Source of the DNA: Duganella sp. 1411
GTDB lineage: Bacteria > Pseudomonadota > Gammaproteobacteria > Burkholderiales > Burkholderiaceae_D
Length of the DNA stretch: 64,000 bases
Assembly: GCF_017833525.1 (NCBI RefSeq)
Contig: NZ_JAFICD010000001.1
Location: forward strand, 1,240,001 to 1,304,000
Direction of reading: 5' to 3'
The translations under genes were made by a program, and so were the position numbers. The notes beneath the pieces are model-generated. The model did not search any database and was not told where the DNA came from. It was given only the letters and a program-made list of their open reading frames with translations. Position 1 is the first letter of the stretch; each line of letters begins with the position of its first letter. Below, piece after piece: positions 34,003 through 43,174 of the stretch.

Positions 34003-36945
34003 TTAGAACGTCATGCGCAGGCCGGCGCGGTAGGTGCGCCCCACCACGTCGTAGATGCTCGGGTTGATGCCCATGCTCAGGTTGGTCTGCGGCAGCAGCA
34101 CCGGCGCGCGGTCGGCCAGGTTGTCGACCTTGGCGTAGCCGGTGATCTGGGGCGTGAACTTGTAGGTCGCGCCCAGATCGAAGTAGGTCGCGCCCGCGAT
34201 CTGGTTGTCGTAGATGGTCGGATGCGCCGCCGTCGGCAACGGGCAATTGGTCTGGCACTCGATGTACTCGTTGTTGTACACGCCGGCGCTGATCCAGCGC
34301 TCCGACAAGGTCACGCCGAGCTTGCCGTAATCCCACGATTGCGACAACAGCGCCTTCCATTTCGGGGTGGTGCCGAACATATTGCCGGCACCCTCGCTCG
34401 GCGTCGTGCCCGGCAGGCCGGGGTCGGAGATCGAGTGGATCATGCGGCTGGCCAGCCCGCGCAGGGTGACGACGCCGGGCACGCCGTAGTCGTTCAGGTT
34501 GGCGCGGTAGGCGGCCTCGATGTCGACGCCGCGCGTGTGCAGCGACGCGAAGTTGAAGCTTTGCGCCTGCACGAAGTTGGTGCCGGCCGGCCCGTTGATC
34601 GAGACCGCCGCGCACACCTGCTGGAAGCCGGCGTAGCACAGGTCGACCTCCTGCTGCGCGCCCAGCGAGTTGATGACGTTCTTGACCTTGATGTCGTAGT
34701 AGTCGACCGACAGGTTGAAGTTGCGCGCCCAGCTCGGCTGGCTCAACACCACGCCGAACGAGTTGTTGCGGGCGCTCTCCGGCTTCAGGTCGGGGTTGCC
34801 GACGTTGCGCTGCTGGATCTGGATCGACGAGCCCTGGGAATTGTTGACCGCCTGGTTGGTGACCGTGGTGGCGGCGAACAGTTCGCTCAGGTTGGGCGCG
34901 CGCACGTCGGCCGAACTGACCGCCCGCAGGCGCAGGCCGTCGACCGGGGTTTGCCAGGTGGCGCCCAGCTTCCAGGCGCGCGCCTTGCCGGCCGTGCTGT
35001 ACTTCTCCTCGCGGTCGGCGACGTTGAGGTTGGCTTCGCCCCAGGTGGCCGACTTCAGGAACGGGATGTTGAGCTCGACATAGGCTTCCTTGACGTTGAA
35101 CGCGCCCTGGCCGTTGTGGTAGTTGCCGGCGAACCAGTTGTCGCCGGTGGCCGACAAGGTCGGGTCCTGCGGATAGCTGGCGTCGTACGGCGACTGGTAG
35201 GCCACGCCGGCGCCGTACGGGTCGCCGTAGACCGCATATTTCTCGCGCCGCCACTCGGCGCCGAACGCCACCGAGATCGGACCGGCCCAGCCCTCGGTCA
35301 GCGTGCCGTTGATGTTAGCGCTAACAACATTTTGACTAGAATCGGTATGCTGCCGTGGACCGTTGCCCGGGGCGACGTAGTTCCAGGTGGCCGGGTCGAC
35401 CGCGTTGTTGCCGAAGATGTTCATCGGCAGACAGCCGGCCGCCCGCGCCGCCGCGCTGCGGCAAACGATCTGGCCGCTGGCCGGGTCGCGGACCGCGTCG
35501 ATGGCGAAGTTGTAGCGCGGATTGAGCGTGATGTCATGCACTTGCAGCACGGTGGTGTTCTCGCCGTGCTCGGCGTACGCGTCGTACGACCACTCCTTGC
35601 CGAACAGGCCGAACTTGCCGTTGGCGCCGACCACGAAGCGGCGCTGGGTGCGGGTCGGGTGCACGTTGATCAGCTCGGGGAACTGGGCATTGGCGGTGCC
35701 GACCGGCATCGTGCCGCCCGGGTAGCCGGAGGTGCAACCTGCCGCCACCGATGCCGGCAGGAAGGCGTTGTCGCACTTGATGGCCAGGTTGCCCTGCTTG
35801 GCCGCGCCCGGGCTCGGCGAGAATACCGACGTTACCTGCGCCCAGTTGCCGGTGACATAGATTTCGTTGTCGGCGTCGAGGTCCCACGACACGCGGCTGT
35901 AGGCCACCTCGCGCTTGAAGTTCATCGCCAGGTTGGTGCCGGCGCCGACGCTGCCGGACAAATCGCCGCCGACGCAGAAGTTGCCGACGCAATTGCTGCC
36001 GTACTGGAAAGGATAAGGCGAGCCGTCCGGGGCGAACGCCGTGCCCTTCAACGCGCCGCCGGTGATCAGGCCGTATTTGGCGTACTGCACGTGCTGGGCG
36101 TGCAGGATGCTGGTGTAGCGCGGCAGGCCGGCGGCCTGCATGGCCTTGGTCGATTCCTGCAGCGCCGGGTTTTTATACCAGTCGCGCCCGTTCGAGCCGA
36201 CCTCGCCGAAGCCAGGCGAATCGACGCCGCCCTGCTTGGTGAACTCGCCGCTGACGGTCACGTGCAGGCGGTCGTCGGCGAAGCCCTTGCCCCACGCGGC
36301 CTGCAGGGTGCCGCTCTTGTCGTCGCCATAGGTGGTCATGCCGCCGCCGACGTGGGCCTTGAAGCCGGTGAATTTCTTGTCGGTGATGAAGTTGACCACG
36401 CCGCCGACCGCGTCCGAACCGTAGGACGCCGAGGCGCCGCCGGTGACCACGTCGACCCGCTTGACCAGCAGTTGCGGGAACTGGCTGACGTCGGTCACGC
36501 CGGTGACGTTGGCGCCGACCACGCGCTGGCCGTCGAGCAAGGTCAGCGTGCGGTTCGGGCCGAGGCCGCGCAGCGACAACGAAGACAGGCCCTGCAGGCC
36601 GCTCGAGGTGCTGAAGGTGTTGACCGTGCGGCCGGTGCTGCCCTGCAGAGCCGGCAATTCGGTCAGCGTTTCGAAGATGTTCGGTTTGGCCGCCTTGTCG
36701 AGGTCGGCGGTGGTCAGGCTGGTGGTCGGCGTCGGCTGGCTGAAACCGCGCGCGGCGATGCGGGAACCGGACACGACCACGGTATTTTCCGGGGTGGCCG
36801 TGGGCGCGGCTGGGGCGTCGGCCGGTTGGGCGGCGGCCTGGGAATCGGCCTGAACGTCGGCCTGGGCCTGGGCCGGCGTGGACAACATGCCGTAGGCGCC
36901 GGCCAGCGCAAGGCACATCAATCGTTGTTGAAGTGGGGTTTTCAT
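34003..36945 (-). CDS. TonB-dependent receptor of the pentosan locus
   Basis: 980 residues with signal peptide (GAYGMLSTPAQAQA), a low-complexity Ala/Gln/Pro stretch, the TonB-box-like NTVVVSGSRIAARGF, a plug domain (RVDVVTGGASASYGSDAVGGVV) and a long barrel ending RTYRAGLRMTF. The form GSRI...TGGASASYGSDAVGGVVNFI is that of carbohydrate-type receptors. Inside the gene, near 35310-35350, a stretch of AT-rich codons contains a perfect 14-bp LacI-type palindrome. The downstream GH43 gene is 12 bases away, and a second GH43 gene diverges upstream. Confidence 0.92.
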   Translation of the reverse strand: MKTPLQQRLMCLALAGAYGMLSTPAQAQADVQADSQAAAQPADAPAAPTATPENTVVVSGSRIAARGFSQPTPTTSLTTADLDKAAKPNIFETLTELPALQGSTGRTVNTFSTSSGLQGLSSLSLRGLGPNRTLTLLDGQRVVGANVTGVTDVSQFPQLLVKRVDVVTGGASASYGSDAVGGVVNFITDKKFTGFKAHVGGGMTTYGDDKSGTLQAAWGKGFADDRLHVTVSGEFTKQGGVDSPGFGEVGSNGRDWYKNPALQESTKAMQAAGLPRYTSILHAQHVQYAKYGLITGGALKGTAFAPDGSPYPFQYGSNCVGNFCVGGDLSGSVGAGTNLAMNFKREVAYSRVSWDLDADNEIYVTGNWAQVTSVFSPSPGAAKQGNLAIKCDNAFLPASVAAGCTSGYPGGTMPVGTANAQFPELINVHPTRTQRRFVVGANGKFGLFGKEWSYDAYAEHGENTTVLQVHDITLNPRYNFAIDAVRDPASGQIVCRSAAARAAGCLPMNIFGNNAVDPATWNYVAPGNGPRQHTDSSQNVVSANINGTLTEGWAGPISVAFGAEWRREKYAVYGDPYGAGVAYQSPYDASYPQDPTLSATGDNWFAGNYHNGQGAFNVKEAYVELNIPFLKSATWGEANLNVADREEKYSTAGKARAWKLGATWQTPVDGLRLRAVSSADVRAPNLSELFAATTVTNQAVNNSQGSSIQIQQRNVGNPDLKPESARNNSFGVVLSQPSWARNFNLSVDYYDIKVKNVINSLGAQQEVDLCYAGFQQVCAAVSINGPAGTNFVQAQSFNFASLHTRGVDIEAAYRANLNDYGVPGVVTLRGLASRMIHSISDPGLPGTTPSEGAGNMFGTTPKWKALLSQSWDYGKLGVTLSERWISAGVYNNEYIECQTNCPLPTAAHPTIYDNQIAGATYFDLGATYKFTPQITGYAKVDNLADRAPVLLPQTNLSMGINPSIYDVVGRTYRAGLRMTF
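35313..35326. promoter_or_regulatory. Perfect LacI-type palindrome inside the TonB receptor gene
   Basis: TGTTAGCGCTAACA is a perfect palindrome and closely resembles the xyl box known from Xanthomonas and Caulobacter (TGGTAGCGCTAACA type). It is embedded in codons with unusual A/T-ending choices (GAT TCT AGT CAA AAT GTT GTT) in a gene that otherwise ends codons in G or C. Confidence 0.45.
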
Positions 36946-37307
36946 ATGGTCTCCTTCTTTTTTAATGTGTGCCGCCGTCCGTTTGCGGCTTATGCTGTGA
37001 TGTTTAGTAAAACGATCGAACTAACCCAATGTAGCCATGGCATTGTCGAAGAACCAATAACATTTTTTATCGTAGCGATATCGGAATGAATATCGGTCGG
37101 CGCGCCGCCAGAGGGCGGCGGCAACCAAATGACAGCGGTACCATCGAGCTGCGCATCGCGCGCCGGGAGTGGGTTGTGGCTAAAAAGCCACCATCGCCAG
37201 CCGGATTCCGGGTCCAAAAACCATTGGACATCCTCGGGACCAACCGTTAGCATCGGGGCCGCGATGTTTGCGCATATCATTTGATGGCTAAAAAAACGGA
37301 GACGGCT
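36946..37307. other. Divergent control region between TonB receptor and GH43 gene
   Basis: A 362-base gap with lower GC than its surroundings. It holds two small hairpins, CGCCGCC / GGCGGCG (37103-37120) and GTGGCT / AGCCAC around AAAA (37176-37191), and a short dyad ATCGTAGCGAT near 37069. A minus-strand open frame of 115 codons (36990-37337) is rich in Trp and has no recognisable family. Promoters for both flanking genes must lie here but no convincing -35/-10 pair was found. Confidence 0.4.
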
Positions 37308-38324
37308 ATGCGGCACGAGCTTACGATGCGCCTGCAAAAAATGCGGGCATGGATGGCGCTTTGCGTCCTGACGATGGCATTGCCGGCGGCGGCACAGGGC
37401 GCGCCCGGTTCCAATCCCATCATCCGCGACAAATTCACGGCCGATCCCGCCCCGCTAGTGGTCGGCGATACCTTGTACTTGTACGTCGGCCATGACGAGG
37501 CGCAGCGCGACGAGATGTTCAATATGCGCGAATGGCTGGTCTACTCCACCAAGGACATGCGCACCTGGACCAGCCATGCGCCGATCATGAACGTGAAGGA
37601 TTTCAAGTGGGCCAAGGCCGACGCGTGGGCGTCGCAGACGATCGAAAAGAACGGCAAGTTCTATTTCTACGCGGCGGTCGAGCACGACGCCACCCATCCG
37701 GGCAAGGCGATCGGGGTGGCCGTGTCCGACAAACCGACCGGCCCCTTCGTCGACGCGCGCGGCTCGGCGCTGGTCACCAACCAGATGACGCCCAAGGGCA
37801 CGCACAGTTGGGAGGACATCGATCCGACCGTCCTCACCGACGACGACGGCACCAGCTGGCTGGCATGGGGCAACCGCCAATGCTATATCGCCAAGCTGAA
37901 GCCCAATATGACGGAGCTCGACGGCCCGATCCAGGAGATCACGCCGCCGCACTTCGAGGAAGGCCCGTGGCTGCACAAGCGCGGCAAGCTGTATTACCTG
38001 ACCTACGCGTCGCTCGACCGCAGCACGCAGCGCGACGAGCACGTGTCGTATGCGACGGCGCCGGCCATCACCGGCCCGTGGACCTATCGCGGACTGCTGA
38101 CCGGTTCGGGCAAATACAGTTTCACCATCCACCCCGGCATCGTGCAGTTCAAGGACAACTGGTATTTGTTCCTGCATAACGCCACGCTGGCGATCGGCGA
38201 CATGAACGGCGCCATCGGACGGCGCGCGGTCACGGTCGAACATCTGCAATACAACGCCGACGGCACCATGCGGCCGGTGGAGCAGACGGCGGCCGGTGTC
38301 AGCGTGCCGCCAACGTCTAACTAA
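37308..38324 (+). CDS. Secreted GH43 enzyme (single-domain)
   Basis: 338 residues from ATG 37308, chosen for its GGAG ribosome site 6 bases upstream; a TTG at 37281 and ATG 37326 are alternatives. Signal peptide ends near ALPAAAQG. Catalytic residues: Asp in ADPAPL, Asp in DIDPTVL and Glu in FEEGPW. It resembles the GH43 domain of 32602-33990 (shared IIRDKFTADPAPL / IVQTKFTADPAPL start) but lacks the CBM6 part. It diverges from the TonB receptor gene, and its stop overlaps that of the GntR gene by 3-4 bases. Confidence 0.9.
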   Translation: MRHELTMRLQKMRAWMALCVLTMALPAAAQGAPGSNPIIRDKFTADPAPLVVGDTLYLYVGHDEAQRDEMFNMREWLVYSTKDMRTWTSHAPIMNVKDFKWAKADAWASQTIEKNGKFYFYAAVEHDATHPGKAIGVAVSDKPTGPFVDARGSALVTNQMTPKGTHSWEDIDPTVLTDDDGTSWLAWGNRQCYIAKLKPNMTELDGPIQEITPPHFEEGPWLHKRGKLYYLTYASLDRSTQRDEHVSYATAPAITGPWTYRGLLTGSGKYSFTIHPGIVQFKDNWYLFLHNATLAIGDMNGAIGRRAVTVEHLQYNADGTMRPVEQTAAGVSVPPTSN

Positions 38325-39016
38325 GGACGGCGGCGCGACAGGATGAAGCGCTCCAGCTCGGCGGCCGCGTGTTCGATATGCCGCTTGAGCAGGCCCGCCG
38401 CCGCCCGCACCTCGCCGGTTTTGCACAGGCGCACCAGCTCCTCGTGCTCGTCCTCGGCGCGCCGGCAACTATCGGCGCTCAAGGACAACTGCAGGCGCGT
38501 GTAGCGGTCGGTCTGTTGCAGCAGGCCGGCGACGATGGCCAAGGTGCGCGGCTGTTCGGCGCGCGACATCAGCACGTCGTGCAGCCGCGTATTGAGTTCG
38601 CCCCAACGGGTCGGGTCCTGCGTGTGCAACTCCTCCCGGTACTCGGCCAGGATGGCGTCGATTTCCGCGAAGTCGGCCGCGGTCAGCCTGGGCGCCGACT
38701 TTTTCAGCAGCAGCGGCTCGAGCAAGCCGCGCAGCATGAACAACTCGTTGATCTCGGCGACCGACAATTCGGACACCACCGCGCCCTTGTGGGGCACGAT
38801 CCTGACCAGGCCCTCGCCTTCCAGCTGCACCAGCGCCTCGCGCACCGGGATCCGGCTGATGCCGAATTCGGCCGCCAGCGCGTCCTGCCGCAGTTGATAG
38901 CCGTCCGGCAGGTCGCCGGCCATGATCTTGCGGCGCAACGCGTCCGCCGCCTGCTCGGCGACGGTCGTCACCGCGAAACGCGGCGCGGCGGCCTTGGTGC
39001 TGGCGGGAGGACTCAT
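38321..39016 (-). CDS. GntR-family (FCD) transcriptional regulator
   Basis: 231 residues: winged helix at about 18-85 (QAADALRRKIMAGDLPDGYQLRQDALAAEFGISRIPVREAL region), then an all-helical FCD ligand domain with the metal-site His residues (NTRLHDVLMS, KRHIEHAAAEL). FCD regulators typically respond to sugar acids or other organic acids. It lies 8 bases after the DHDPS-family gene, so it probably controls that gene and perhaps the sugar transporter. Confidence 0.92.
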   Translation of the reverse strand: MSPPASTKAAAPRFAVTTVAEQAADALRRKIMAGDLPDGYQLRQDALAAEFGISRIPVREALVQLEGEGLVRIVPHKGAVVSELSVAEINELFMLRGLLEPLLLKKSAPRLTAADFAEIDAILAEYREELHTQDPTRWGELNTRLHDVLMSRAEQPRTLAIVAGLLQQTDRYTRLQLSLSADSCRRAEDEHEELVRLCKTGEVRAAAGLLKRHIEHAAAELERFILSRRRP

Positions 39017-39024
39017 GGAGGGCT

Positions 39025-39969
39025 TTACGCCGCCACCTCTTTCGACCAGCCGGCGTACCAGGTGCGGAACAGGCCGTACTGGATCTCGGCATAGCGGCGC
39101 TGGCTGTCGCTGAGGACATCGGTTTCGTTGAAGTGCAGCGTGTATTCCTTGTCGCCGTTGAGCACCATCAGATATTTGTAGAACAGCACCAGGTCGGTGC
39201 CCTCGTCGAACGACGACAGCACGGCCAGCGCCGATTCCAGCTCGCGGGCCTGGCGGCGGGCGGTGACGTCGCCCTTGGCGGCCTTACGGCACAGGTCGAC
39301 CAGTTGCAGCACTTCGCGCGGCAAGGCGTTGCCGATGCCGGTGATGGCGCCGGTGGCGCCGCAGTTGACGAAGCCGTGGAACACCTGCGTGTCGACGCCG
39401 GCCATCAGCGTGACGTCCTCGTCCTGGCTGGTGATGTGTTCGGCCGCGTAGCGCAGATCGACCGCGCCGCCGAACTCCTTGAAGCCGATCAGGTTCGGAT
39501 GCTTGGCGCGCAGTTCGAAGAACAGGTCGGCACGGGTGGCGAAGCCGTAGTACGGGCTGTTGTAAATCACGCTAGGCAGCTTGGGCGCCGCCTCGAGCAC
39601 GGCGGAGAAATGCGCCTTTTGCGCCGCTGGCGAAGCGCCGCGCGACAGCACCCGTGGAATCACCATCAGGCCGCTCGCGCCCACTTTGGCCGCGTGCGCG
39701 GCGTGCGACACCGCCTCCTTCGAGTTGACCGCGCCGGTGCCGACGATGGTCGGCACGCCGGCCGCGACCAGGCGCGCCACGCCTTCCTGGCGCTGCGCTT
39801 CGGTCAGCAGCGGCCAGTCGCCCATCGAGCCGCAATACACCACCGCGCTCATGCCGAGGTCGACCAGTTCGCGGCCCTTCTTCACCAGCGCGTCGAAATC
39901 GGGGGCGCGCTCGGGGGTGCAGGGGGTCATGAGGGCCGGAATAGTGCCGGTGAAGATATTGTCGCTCAT
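39025..39969 (-). CDS. DHDPS/N-acetylneuraminate-lyase family aldolase or dehydratase
   Basis: 314 residues of the class I aldolase TIM-barrel family. The Schiff-base Lys is in LIGFKEFGG and the catalytic Tyr in SVIYNSPYYG; AGVDTQVFHGFVNCGATGAITGIGN is the ligand-facing loop. It is not the lysine-pathway DapA by context. Candidates are L-2-keto-3-deoxyarabonate dehydratase, which would suit the arabinan/xylan enzymes nearby, or a hydroxyproline-pathway deaminase. Ribosome site GGAAG. It is cotranscribed with the GntR gene. Confidence 0.82.
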   Translation of the reverse strand: MSDNIFTGTIPALMTPCTPERAPDFDALVKKGRELVDLGMSAVVYCGSMGDWPLLTEAQRQEGVARLVAAGVPTIVGTGAVNSKEAVSHAAHAAKVGASGLMVIPRVLSRGASPAAQKAHFSAVLEAAPKLPSVIYNSPYYGFATRADLFFELRAKHPNLIGFKEFGGAVDLRYAAEHITSQDEDVTLMAGVDTQVFHGFVNCGATGAITGIGNALPREVLQLVDLCRKAAKGDVTARRQARELESALAVLSSFDEGTDLVLFYKYLMVLNGDKEYTLHFNETDVLSDSQRRYAEIQYGLFRTWYAGWSKEVAA

Positions 39970-40072
39970 GGTGCTTCCTTCAATATATGTTGGGTGGTTT
40001 GGGGAGGTGAACGCGAGGGCATCACCGTCCCTGAATCATAATCCCTTTGGATATTTTATACAATCCTGAAAA

Positions 40073-40096
40073 TAAAAAATGCCGATCACGTCGGCA
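40073..40096 (-). terminator. Intrinsic terminator after the sugar transporter gene
   Basis: On the minus strand TGCCGA-CGTGA-TCGGCA is followed by TTTTTTATTTT. It lies about 140 bases after the transporter stop and separates it from the aldolase gene. Next to it a TATAAA (in TTGTATAAAATATCC) can serve as -10 or GntR site for the aldolase-GntR pair. Confidence 0.7.
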
Positions 40097-40236
40097 AGTC
40101 GTTGATTTGTATGGGGATAGTAGCTGTTGCGCCGGCGGTCTGGCGCGGCGTTTTGCGAAAAACCGGCCGGGACCGGCGCCGAATCGAGCCGCGCGTTGGC
40201 GGTATCGGCGTGTCCCGGCGCGGCCGGAGTGCGGCT

Positions 40237-41526
40237 TTAAGCCGGCTTGTCCGACACGTACATGCCGGCGTATTTCAGACCATAGAACAGCACGTACAGG
40301 TAGCACAGGATCGGCAGCAGGAACGACCATTGCACGCCGACCGTGTCGGCCAGCAGGCCTTGGCCGAACGGCACGATGGCGCCGCCGACGATGGCCATGC
40401 ACAGCAGGCCGGAGCCCTGGCCCGTGGCCGGACCGAGCTTATGCAGCGCCATGCTGAAGATGGTCGGGAACATGATCGAGTTGCACAGGCCGACCATCAG
40501 CAACGCCCACATCGCGAGCTTACCGCTGGCAAACACCGCCACCAGGATCAGCAGCACCGAGCCGGCCGCCGTCGCGCCCAGCGCCTTGCCGGGGCTGACC
40601 TTGCGCATCACGCCGAAGCCGATGAAGCGCCCCACCATCGCCCCGCCCCAGTAATAGCTGACGTAAGGCGCGGCGTCGGCCGCCGTCATGCCGGCGACGT
40701 TGGGCTCGCCGAGGAAGTTGATCAACAGGCTGCCGATCGACACTTCGCCGCCGACGTACAGGAAGATCGCCAGCGCGCCCAGCACCAGGTGGCGGTGCGA
40801 CAGCAGCGACACCTTGGCCGCCTCGTCGCCGGCGCGCTGCACGATGCGCGGCAGGCGCGCCAGCGCGAAGAACAGCGCCAGTCCCAGCAGCACGGCGCCC
40901 AGCGCCAGATACGGTCCCTGCACGGCGGCCGCCTCATGCGCCTTGTAGGCCGCCTGGCCCGCCGCCGGCAGTTGCGCGTATTCCTGCGCCGACAGCACGG
41001 CGCCGGACAGGATCAGCATGCCGCCCAGCGTCGGGGCGACGGTGGTGCCCAGCGCGTTGAAGGCCTGCGTCAACGTCAGGCGGCTGGACGCGGTCGCGGC
41101 CGGCCCCAGGTTGGTGACGTAGGGATTGGCGGCCACTTGCAGGATGGTGATGCCGCTGGCGAGCACGAACAGCGCGCCCAGGAACAGGCCGTAGCCACCC
41201 AGCGAGGCCGGGTAGAACAGGCCGCAGCCGATGGCCGCGACCACCAGCCCGGTGACGACGCCGCCCTGGTAGCCGATGCGCCGTATCAGCGCGCCGGCCG
41301 GCACCGACACCAGGAAGTAGGCGCCGAAGAAGCAGAATTGCACCAGCATCGCCTGCACGTAGGTCAGCGTGTAGACCGCCTTCAGATGGGGAATGAGCAC
41401 GTCGTTCAGCGAGGTCAGCAGACCCCACATGAAGAACAACATGATGATGACGAACAGCGCGCCTTGATTGGTCTTGGTCGCGCCTGACGCGACGCCGCCA
41501 TCGACGGTGGGGGAAAGATTTGCCAC
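40237..41526 (-). CDS. FucP/GluP-type MFS sugar transporter
   Basis: 429 residues from GTG 41526, which has AAGGA 6 bases upstream; upstream in-frame starts add a non-family tail. Twelve membrane helices; signatures [37 protein letters not shown] and [17 protein letters not shown] mark the fucose/glucose/galactose:proton symporter group. Given the GH43 enzymes and sugar-acid-type regulator nearby, a pentose or fucose is the likely substrate. It diverges from a sensor kinase gene. Confidence 0.88.
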   Translation of the reverse strand: MANLSPTVDGGVASGATKTNQGALFVIIMLFFMWGLLTSLNDVLIPHLKAVYTLTYVQAMLVQFCFFGAYFLVSVPAGALIRRIGYQGGVVTGLVVAAIGCGLFYPASLGGYGLFLGALFVLASGITILQVAANPYVTNLGPAATASSRLTLTQAFNALGTTVAPTLGGMLILSGAVLSAQEYAQLPAAGQAAYKAHEAAAVQGPYLALGAVLLGLALFFALARLPRIVQRAGDEAAKVSLLSHRHLVLGALAIFLYVGGEVSIGSLLINFLGEPNVAGMTAADAAPYVSYYWGGAMVGRFIGFGVMRKVSPGKALGATAAGSVLLILVAVFASGKLAMWALLMVGLCNSIMFPTIFSMALHKLGPATGQGSGLLCMAIVGGAIVPFGQGLLADTVGVQWSFLLPILCYLYVLFYGLKYAGMYVSDKPA

Positions 41527-41605
41527 GTTAATCCTTTTTTTATCTTGTAATGGAGCAACGGCGCCTTGCGGTGCCGCTACGTCTCCTGCCAGTATGACCT
41601 TAAAG

Positions 41606-41638
41606 ATCATTAATAAATGATAGCACCGCATTAATGAT
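41606..41638. promoter_or_regulatory. Operator-like repeats between the sugar transporter and kinase genes
   Basis: ATCATTAATAAATGAT (41606-41621) is a 6-bp-arm inverted repeat, and ATTAATGAT recurs at 41630-41638. They sit in the AT-rich 220-base divergent gap (41527-41746), about 80 bases before the transporter start. Confidence 0.4.
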
Positions 41639-41746
41639 ACGTAAATAATCTTCGTGCCGTGCTCGGCGCTTTCTGGCAAATGAATTCATTTATTGTTAAA
41701 CTCCCCGCATGCCTACCCTCCCCGCCGACGGCGCCAGCTGAGCACG

Positions 41747-43174
41747 ATGGTCTCCCTGCACCGCAAGTTGCTGCTTTGGCTGCTGCTGCCGCAATTGATC
41801 CTGTGGGTCGCCGGCGGCGTGGCCACCTACCGGCTTGCGGCCGGCTATGCCAACCGCGCCATCGACGCCAGCCTGGCGCAGACCTCGCGCGCGCTGCTGC
41901 GCCAGGTCAAACCCATCGAGCAGGGCTTGCTGATCGATTTTCCGCGCGCGGCGCAGGACGTGCTGGAGGCCGATCCCAAGGACCGCCTGATGTATACCGT
42001 CAGCACGCCGCCGGGCCGCTTCATCCTCGGCAACAACAACCTGCCGGCGCCGCCCCCGGCCGCCAGCCACGCGCTCGACACCCCCTATTTCTATGACGGC
42101 GAGGTGGCGCCGCAACCGGGAACCGGCGGCCCGCCCAAGAAAATGCGCATCGCCGCGCTGTACGTCGGCTTCGGCGACCTGAGCGCGCCCAACCAGACCA
42201 TGCTGGTCCAGGTGGCGCGCAGCAGCGCCAACCGGGAGGAGCTGGCGCGCGCCATCCTCGGCGACACGCTGCTGCCGCTGTCGGTGCTGGTGGCGGCGAT
42301 GAGCCTGATCGTCTGGGCCGGCGTGCGCGCCGGGCTGGCGCCGCTGGCGCGGCTGCGGCGCGAGGTCGAGAGCCGCGCGCCCGACGACCTGACGCCGCTC
42401 AAGCTGGACCTGGCGCCGGTCGAATTGCGCTCGCTGGCCGGCGCGCTGAACCACCTGCTCGAATCGGTGCGCGGCCAGGTCGGCGCGCAGCAGCGCTTCA
42501 TCGGCGACGCCGCGCACCAGTTGCGCACGCCGCTGGCGGGCCTGAAAAGCCAGACCCGGCTGGCCCTGGATGCGGCCACCGACGAGGCCCAGCGCAGCCG
42601 CCTGGCGCTGGTGCACCAGAGCGCCACGCGCAGCGCCCACCTGGTGGCGCAGTTGCTGACGCTGGCGCGCGCCGAGCCGGGATCGGCGGCCGCGCTCGAG
42701 CGCACCCAGTTCGACCTGCAGCGCCTGGTGCAGGACTTGGTGGCGCAGCTGGTGCCGCGCGCGCTGCGGGCCGGCGCCGACCTCGGCGTGGGCAGCGACG
42801 ACGGCGCGGTGGCCGTGTATGCCAACGCGCCGCTGTTGCGCGAGGCGCTCACCAACCTGATCGACAACGCCATCCACTACGCCGGGCGCGGCGCCGAGAT
42901 CACCGTCAGCGCCCGCGCCGAGGGTGGGTGGGCGGTCGTCACCGTCGAGGACAACGGCCCCGGCATCGCACCGGCCGACCGCGCGCGCGTGTTCGAGCGC
43001 TTCGTGCGCGCCACCGACCTGGGCGACGGCTGCGGCCTGGGACTGGCCATCGTCAAGGAGATCGTCGAGCGCCATCATGGCGGCGTCGAACTGTCGGACG
43101 CCGCGCCGCGCGGCTTGCGCGTCACGCTGCGCCTGCCCGCCGCGCGGGAAGCGGCGCCGGAGGACGCGGCGTGA
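41747..43174 (+). CDS. Orphan sensor histidine kinase (TctE/QseC type)
   Basis: 475 residues from ATG 41747. N-terminal membrane helix (KLLLWLLLPQLILWVAGG), a periplasmic 2CSK_N-like domain of about 150 residues, second helix (LPLSVLVAAMSLIVWAG), HAMP-like linker, HisKA His in GDAAHQLRTPLAGL and HATPase boxes (LTNLIDNAIHYA, EDNGPGIA, GCGLGLAIV). No response-regulator gene adjoins it. Its stop overlaps the GTG of a sugar-binding protein gene (GTGA), which suggests that the binding protein works with the periplasmic sensor domain, as proposed for TctC/TctE-type systems. Confidence 0.88.
   Translation: MVSLHRKLLLWLLLPQLILWVAGGVATYRLAAGYANRAIDASLAQTSRALLRQVKPIEQGLLIDFPRAAQDVLEADPKDRLMYTVSTPPGRFILGNNNLPAPPPAASHALDTPYFYDGEVAPQPGTGGPPKKMRIAALYVGFGDLSAPNQTMLVQVARSSANREELARAILGDTLLPLSVLVAAMSLIVWAGVRAGLAPLARLRREVESRAPDDLTPLKLDLAPVELRSLAGALNHLLESVRGQVGAQQRFIGDAAHQLRTPLAGLKSQTRLALDAATDEAQRSRLALVHQSATRSAHLVAQLLTLARAEPGSAAALERTQFDLQRLVQDLVAQLVPRALRAGADLGVGSDDGAVAVYANAPLLREALTNLIDNAIHYAGRGAEITVSARAEGGWAVVTVEDNGPGIAPADRARVFERFVRATDLGDGCGLGLAIVKEIVERHHGGVELSDAAPRGLRVTLRLPAAREAAPEDAA

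Noticed and set aside
30580..37089. A plus-strand open frame of about 2170 codons opposite three minus-strand genes
   Set aside because: It is the antisense shadow of a receptor, a GH43 and another receptor. GC-rich codon bias removes stops on the opposite strand; the frame has no family resemblance and is His/Arg/Gly-rich.
36990..37337. Minus-strand frame of 115 codons, Trp-rich, before the pentosan receptor
   Set aside because: No recognisable family, no ribosome site and it fills a divergent promoter region; noted only in the gap description.
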